Positions 58,089-64,000 of a stretch of 64,000 nt of DNA are shown here, piece after piece. A program made the translations under genes and the position numbers. The DNA comes from Cepaea nemoralis (lineage: Eukaryota > Mollusca > Gastropoda > Stylommatophora > Helicidae): contig JACEFZ010011685.1 of NCBI GenBank assembly GCA_014155875.1, positions 372,001 to 436,000 on the forward strand, written 5' to 3'. The first letter of the stretch is position 1. Every line of letters starts with the position of its first letter. Under the pieces are notes generated by a model, which was not told the origin of the DNA, made no database searches, and saw only the letters and a program-made list of their open reading frames with translations.

Positions 58089-58249
58089 CTGGATTCTTAG
58101 AATCAATTCGTCTCTTGTTCTTTGGAATTGCTCTGTCCACATCTGCATCATTAACGTGCTCGATGCTGTCTTCGATTGTTTCGTATATTGCCTCTTCTGT
58201 CTTACTCTTGAATTGTATCACCTGATCTCCTCGAGCGAGTCGACGTTTC
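58089..58249 (-). CDS. RPTP exon 2: cytoplasmic juxtamembrane segment
   Basis: 161 nt, acceptor AAATATAG, donor CCAG|GTGAGC. Its first base completes the arginine begun in exon 1, and its last base opens the first codon of exon 3. It begins KRRLARGDQVIQF, a basic stop-transfer stretch right after the membrane helix, followed by acidic TEEAIYETIEDSIEHV. No enzyme motif; the identification rests on phase and position. The tyrosine in AIYETI could be a phosphorylation site (inference). Confidence 0.85.
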
Positions 58250-58737
58250 CTATATTTGAACAACGTAAACATGTTAACATCTGAAGAAAAACAGTCGCAG
58301 AATCTACGGCAAAAATTTAACATTTAATGCCAACACTGCGAACAAGAAATTAACACGACTAAATTAATAGTTTTACAAAAACTATTACATGCAAACGAAA
58401 CATGCAAACGTGCAACACGTAAAGTGCACGTCAAAGTAAAGTGCATGTAAAGTGCAAGTCGAAACACATAAAGTGCACGTCAAAGCCACATGTCTGGTCT
58501 AGCCGGTTTGTTATAACAACACACGCGGTATTCAACTAAACACGTATACAGTCCATAACCAGGAAACAGATGAGTAACTTTATGTATACATTTTCAAGGA
58601 GAGCAAATCATGTAGTTGTATTTGTGTGTGTTTGTTGTTTGTGTACTGATGAAGGCTTTGGCCACAACGTCCATATTGTCACTTGTAATTGTCTTCTAGT
58701 TAAGCTCACGGTTTCTACGTCGTTTCTCGATGATTCC

Positions 58738-61700
58738 ATTGGCACCTTGCCGTCTTGACAGACGATAGTTTGTGCTTTGAAAAGGCATAATAACTTTTAC
58801 CTATGGCGGTAGTGAATGTGACTGATAAGGCCAATTCGCGCTGCAAATGTCCGTTCACAGTGGGTGCACGTGAACAAGTGGTCATTTCCACCATCATGCA
58901 CCATTTTACGTTTCACACGCTCGTTGTGTGACTTATCTGCAATAAGTTTCTCATTTGTCTTTATTCCATTTATGATCTTTGCCCTCCATGTAACACGTTC
59001 AGCGACGACTTGCTCCCAATGTGCATTATCAATGCCTGTATCAATCATGTCCCGCTTACACACATCTTTGTATCGTAGTAGAGGCCGACCCTGAGATCTC
59101 TTACCCATCTGTAATTCACCAAAAAAGATGTCCTTTGGTATTCTACCATCATCCATCCTCCTAAGATGTCCTATCCATCTAAGTCTACGAAGACTGAGCA
59201 TGGAATAAACTGTCACACAACCTGATCTTTCCAATACTTCAGTATTTGTGATTTTGTCTTGCCACTTAATACCAAGAATTCTTCGCAGACACCGCATATG
59301 AAAGCTGTTTAAAAGTTTCTCTTGGTGTGAGTAAGTTGTCCAGGTTTCACTGCCATAAAGAAGAGTACTAAGGACACAGGCTTGATAGACAAGGACTTTT
59401 GTTTTGGCAGTAAGCTTCCTGTTCTCCCAGACTCTTTTTCTTAACCTGTTCATTGTTGTTGCTGCCTTACCAATCCGAATGTTGATTTCCTGATCTAGGG
59501 ATAATTTGCTATTTACCACTGATCCTAGATATGTAAAATGGTCTACCATCTCTAGTTCGGCGTCGTCAATAAAGATTGATGGTACCCCATGTGCACCTTG
59601 TGACATAATCTGTGTCTTCTTTTTGCTAATTGTTAAACCAAATTCAGAACAAGCATTGGAGAATGCAGATAGTAGACATTGCAATTCTTACTCAGAGTGG
59701 GTCGTAACTGCAGCATCATCTGCAAAAAGCAACTCTCTGATCAGTACCCTCCTAATTTTGGTCTTGGCCTTCAATCTCTGAGCATTGTAGAGGCCGCCAT
59801 CTGAGCGTGAGTGAATGTATATACCACCATCCTGATCACGAAAGGCATATTTCAGTAGAAGTGAAAAGTATTTTCCAAAGAGGGTGGGAGCTAGTACACA
59901 ACCTTGCTTAACTCCCCTCTTGATTTCAATTTCTTCAGAAGTTGCACCATAAAACTTGATTAAACCCTTCATGCCTGTTTGGAACGATTCCACAATGGAC
60001 AGAAGAGTTGGTGGGCAGACAATCTTCTTTAGTGACTTGAACAGACCCTCACGACTGACCAAATCGAATGCCTTTGTGAGGTCGATGAAGGCAATAAACA
60101 GTGGCTGATTTTGTTCCCGGCATTTTTCTTGCATCTGTCGCAATGAGAATATCATATCAATGGTAGACCGATTCTGACGGAAGCCACACTGTGATTCGGG
60201 GTAGACTTGATCTCCCAGGACTTGAAGTCTGCGCAGGACAATTCTGGCAAATACTTTCCCAACAATACACAGAAGTGAGATACCCCTATAGTTGTTGCAG
60301 TCGCTCCGATCGCCCTTGTTCTTGTACAGTGTTATGATGCTTGAATCTGTGAAATCCTGTGGGACTTGTCCTTCTCGCCAGCATAGCTCTTTTAGCTGGT
60401 GGATCTGTAGAGTGAGTGTGCCTTGCCCACTCCTGATAACCTCTATTGGAATCCCATCCTTACCTGGAGCCTTGCCAGATGAATGTTCATTTATAGCACA
60501 CTTAACTTCTGTTATGGTGGGAAGTGTGTCCAGGTGGTCAAGAGTTGGTAGAGCCTCTATGGCGTTGAGGGCATCATCCGCTAGGTTGGTCTCACTTGAG
60601 TAAAGCTCCAAATAGTGCTCTACCCATCTGTCCATCTGCTGTTTCTCATCAGTTATAATTTCTCCAGTCAAGGTTTTCAATGGTGCACTTCTTTTGATCA
60701 CTGGACCACAGGCTTTCTTTATTCTTTCATACATGTTTCCCTTATCACTTGCGATTTGAATGGTCTCACATAACTTGATCCAATAATTATTTGCACACTA
60801 CCTGGCTGCCTTTTGCACATCCTTCCTAGCTTGCCTTAGCTCACTCAGAGTGTTACGTGTTGGCTTTCCTTGTTTCTTAAGAGAGCTATCTTCTTCTTAT
60901 CAATCAAGGGCTGCAGAGTCTCGCTGTTTGCCGCAAACCAGTTCTGCCTCTTATGATCCACAGTGCCGTAAACCCCTACGGCAGTTTTATAAAGAGTTTC
61001 CTTAAGTTGACCCCACTTTTCATTTACTATACAATTTTCTGGTTTATCAGTGAAAGCGTCTTCAAGTTGCTGTTGAAACTGAAAGCACTTTTCAGGATCG
61101 TGAGTGTTAATAATATTAATCCTGGGGCTAGATTTGTGTTTAGCTGTGTAGATTCTCTTTGGTCTCAGTCTAACCATTGCAACAACCAGCACCAACCAGC
61201 ACTGTGGTAACTTCGAGTCGATGATGTATGGTTCAGATGTTGTCTCCGTGTGATGATGAAGTCCAGCTGGTGCCAATGGCCGGATCTTGGATGTTTCCAT
61301 GTGACCTTATGCATCTCTTTTGTTTTAAAAAAGGAGTTTGTAATACATAGGTCATTACTGATGCAATGCTCCAGCAGCCTTTGCCCATTTTCATTCATGC
61401 GACCGATGTATTTTCCAAGGGACACTGGCCATGAACTCGAGTCCTTGCCCACACGAGCATTGAAATCACCGAGCATATAAATTTAGTCAGATTTTGGAAC
61501 TGCCTTGATCACGGAGTCTAACTCCTCATAGAACGAATCCTTCACATCATCAGAGGAATCGAGTGTCGGTGCATATGCAGTAATAATGGTGGCAAAACCA
61601 CAAGAGGTTGCCAAGCGCATGGATAATAGTCTTTCATTCATTTCCTCCTGCTGGAATTTCAATCATTCCCAGTAGCGAATTCTTCACTGCAAAGCCCACA

Positions 61701-62620
61701 CCATGTTGCCTTGTTTCTGCCTGCCCTCTACCCATCCGAAAAAAAGGTGTAATTTTTTTCCCTGAATGACCCTTCCTCAGCGAGGCGAGTCTCCTGCAGG
61801 CCAGCACTATCAATGTTAAGACGTCTGAGTTCGGCATCAATCACAGCCGTTTTTCTCACATCGTCAATATTGGTCAAGTCAGTGGAAAATCCTGGACACA
61901 TGGTTCTCACGTTCCATGTTGCAAGCTCATGAATCGATGATTCATTCATTGCAATTACTAAAAGGACAGAACGTGCAGTGGCTTGTATCCATGTTATGAG
62001 TTTCAAAACTTGGCGGGTCAGCAAACCCTCTCCGGGCACCGACTCCAGACATCGTGAGAATAGAGGTGCAGGCGGGCATAGAGATGATGAATCAACCAAA
62101 CTATAGCATTACAGTGGTAAAAACTCCACCGCGGAGCAAACACGACAGGAGGATTCTGATCATCAGAAGGTATCCCTCCTTGTCGAATGTTTCGGCCCCT
62201 CTGTCTTCTTGATACTCTCCGTGGGCGGGCTTGTCAGTGTCAGGACTCCTGGCCGTTTTTCTCCTGTCGTGCATGAAAACATTCGAGACGTTTGTGATCG
62301 TACATTTGCCTTGTCGCTAAGTGTGTCTGCCAAGAAGCGAACCCACCCTTGGTGGGCACAATTTTGGGCACCTGCTGTATCTCCCAGCATTGAGACTGTA
62401 CAGTGACTGACTTTGGGAAAGCCACCTTCTTCCACCGGCAGTTGGCTTCAGTCTTCACTCCGTCTTGGCGTCTTGCTATTGACCCAGTCATTAGACCTCG
62501 TTGCTGCTACGTATTCCAGTAGTAGCTGTGATGACAAGCAGGGACAACATTGGCGTGTTCAAAATCGTTACCGAATCAAGCAGCACTTTGATGTCTGTCC
62601 AGGAAGATGGTATCTATAGA
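58738..62620 (-). mobile_element. Non-LTR retrotransposon (family 1), longer but decayed copy
   Basis: Order on the minus strand: 5' region (62.6-62.1 kb), AP-type endonuclease in pieces (LATWNVRTMCPGF and NIDSAGLQETRLAEEG, 61.9-61.8 kb; MLGDFNARVGKD and KVTWKHPRSGHWHQLDFI, 61.5-61.2 kb), RT (60.7-59.7 kb, with GKAPGKDGIPIEVI, DLTKAFD, FADDAAV) and the C-terminal region with zinc finger (59.7-58.8 kb). A stop near 59,688 and indels near 61.8, 60.9 and 60.78 kb break it. Nearly identical to the copy at 14.3 kb where they overlap. Unlike that copy it has no AT tail. Confidence 0.92.
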
Positions 62621-63087
62621 TGTGTTTAGTGGGCAACGATTTTAAGAGGTAAGTTCAATAATTGGGCACGTTAAAAGACATAACACTCTTATATAAAAGA
62701 CACTGGAGGGTAAGGTTGAAGGCAAGCGAGCAAGCGGTAGACAACGATACAAGAAGGAAGATAACATTAAGTCATTAAGAGATGGACGAACAGCAATCTG
62801 ACAGAATGTACAGTCAGGACGAGAGACAGACAGAGTTGAATATCTTCTGTTTCGGCAGCCAAACTTCATTGTGGAGACGGCAACTGATTGATTGATTGAA
62901 GTCATTTCTAGTTAATCACTCATTAGCAATGTATCTAGAAGTCGTACTACATGAGTAGTGTATGTGTTTAACATATACATTATATGTGCAGATCATCATC
63001 ATCATGTGACTGGCCATCTGGCATTCATGCACACCGACACATGTCGTTCTGTGATCTTGTGGATCAACTCCACTGATTGTTTCTTTT
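62621..63087. other. Intron 1 sequence, possible LINE remnant near 63.0 kb
   Basis: Mostly unique. ATCATCATCATGTGACTGGC and the following 70 bp faintly resemble the 3' end of family 2 (17.72 kb). No gene seen. Confidence 0.4.
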
Positions 63088-63370
63088 ACGTTCACTCGCT
63101 TTGAACTCAAGAGTAGTGCACAAACCTGTTACCACTTCTAGTGGTTGTCAATACTGGGTAGAGGAGTGGACTGTTTGTTGCGTGTGGATTAGCTTTCAAT
63201 ATTACCAGTGTCCCTCGCCATCAGGCGAACCCACTCAGAATTCTTGGATACTTGTAATTTACGTTACCAAGTCAAGGAAGGGACATTTTAGCCCAACTGA
63301 CCTGTGTAGGGGTTGAACCCGCTACAATTCCACTGGTGATGTCCCTCCCAGCCACTGTGCCATGGTGAGA
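63088..63370 (-). mobile_element. tRNA-derived SINE (family B), second copy
   Basis: Minus strand: GGGTTCAACCCC-like B box (GCGGGTTCAACCCCTACAC), GAGTGGGTTCGCCTGATGGC, GAGGGACACTGGTAAT and CTTGAGTTCAAAGCGAG, as in the plus-strand copy at 2,358-2,645. Confidence 0.75.
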
Positions 63371-63483
63371 TACACAAGGTACACAGAATTCACGATTTAT
63401 GACATGAATCCAAGTCACACAGGAGAAAATGACAGTCATGGCAGTAATATGATGTAGAACAGCACTGTTGACAGTAAACTTAC

Positions 63484-63586
63484 CTTATGAGAAAGAGGAC
63501 CACTGTCGCCAGATAGATAAGCACTAGGACACAAACGACGACCCCTGCTACTGGAACCATCCACTCTTCGGACCCCGCTGACGTCA
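63484..63586 (-). CDS. RPTP exon 1 (first in window): transmembrane helix
   Basis: 103 nt, acceptor GTTTCAG, donor ATAAG|GTAAGT, two-base lead and two-base overhang. A short extracellular piece (TSAGSEEWM) is followed by about 23 hydrophobic residues (VPVAGVVVCVLVLIYLATVV), a single membrane span, and the arginine completed in exon 2. Upstream ectodomain exons and the signal peptide lie beyond the right edge of the window. Confidence 0.92.
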
Positions 63587-63634
63587 CTGAAACAACAAGA
63601 CAGAATAATTCAATATAGACATGGCCAACGCTGT

Positions 63635-63635
<1 letters not shown>

Positions 63636-63665
<30 letters not shown>

Positions 63666-63690
63666 ACGCGTGCGCGCGTGCGTGAGCAAG
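63636..63690. repeat. (GT)n microsatellite
   Basis: TGTGTG units passing into CGCGTG units. Confidence 0.95.
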
Positions 63691-63844
63691 CATACAGTAT
63701 GCCTATATGCAGTCCAGCCAGTGTTATAAACATTCCTTCTGTGTTTAAATACACATTTATTGTGTGTTTTAATTTTATATTAATTTACTAATATTCAATT
63801 TTGTATTGTTCTTAACAAATGTAATTGAACTGAATTGAATTGAG

Positions 63845-64000
63845 TTGAGCTGAGTTGAGTTGAGTTGAGTTGAGTCAAGAACCGACATCATTGCACTCGG
63901 GGCATTACTATAAGCGTTCAGTCCTCATATTCAACATTCAAGGAAGAATTGGAATACTAATGATGCCATTGAAATCTAATTATATGTCCGTCTTGCTTTA
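63845..64000 (-). mobile_element. 3' end of a LINE with RNase H (family 4), cut by the window edge
   Basis: (TTGAG)n tail followed by AAGAACCGACATCATTGCAC and sequence matching 44.42 and 55.63 kb in the same orientation; it continues past the end of the window. Confidence 0.7.

Overview
This is a eukaryotic, intron- and transposon-rich genomic window with no prokaryotic features. Its content (a receptor tyrosine phosphatase gene with tiny exons and huge introns, Gmr1-like Ty3/Gypsy, Penelope-like, piggyBac, hAT, several LINE and tRNA-type SINE families, many microsatellites) suits a lophotrochozoan animal, most likely a mollusc. The taxon is an inference.

One host gene explains the window. 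On the minus strand I could chain 16 exons of a receptor-type protein tyrosine phosphatase (RPTP) from 63,586 down to 249. They encode a transmembrane segment, a juxtamembrane region, a complete catalytic-type first phosphatase domain (D1), a linker and most of a degenerate second domain (D2). All splice sites are GT/AG and intron phases agree across all junctions, but exon 8 has a length of 3n+1, which breaks the frame inside D1. The ectodomain exons lie beyond the right edge and the end of D2 beyond the left edge.

The introns hold everything else. From 0.4 to 23 kb they carry many minisatellites, SINEs and LINE fragments; some minisatellites are made from the exon-intron borders themselves. 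The 30.7-kb intron between exons 4 and 5 (23,960-54,631) holds: an unassigned block (24.1-28.0 kb); a 12.8-kb LTR retrotransposon (28,291-41,090) with the pol order integrase then RT/RNase H, as in the Gmr1 clade; a piggyBac copy nested in its 5' LTR; a Penelope-like element nested in its 3' LTR with a hammerhead ribozyme candidate; degenerate LINEs (41.1-46.5 kb); and a hAT-like element (47,459-54,231) with an 8-bp target duplication that itself contains a LINE with a 3-kb simple-repeat region. From 54.8 to 63.5 kb the introns hold an inverted pair of Penelope-type terminal repeats, SINE and LINE pieces, a polypurine tract and a decayed LINE with both endonuclease and RT.

The nested insertions give a relative order: the LTR element came first; piggyBac entered only its 5' LTR and the Penelope element only its 3' LTR, so each LTR preserves the other's empty site.
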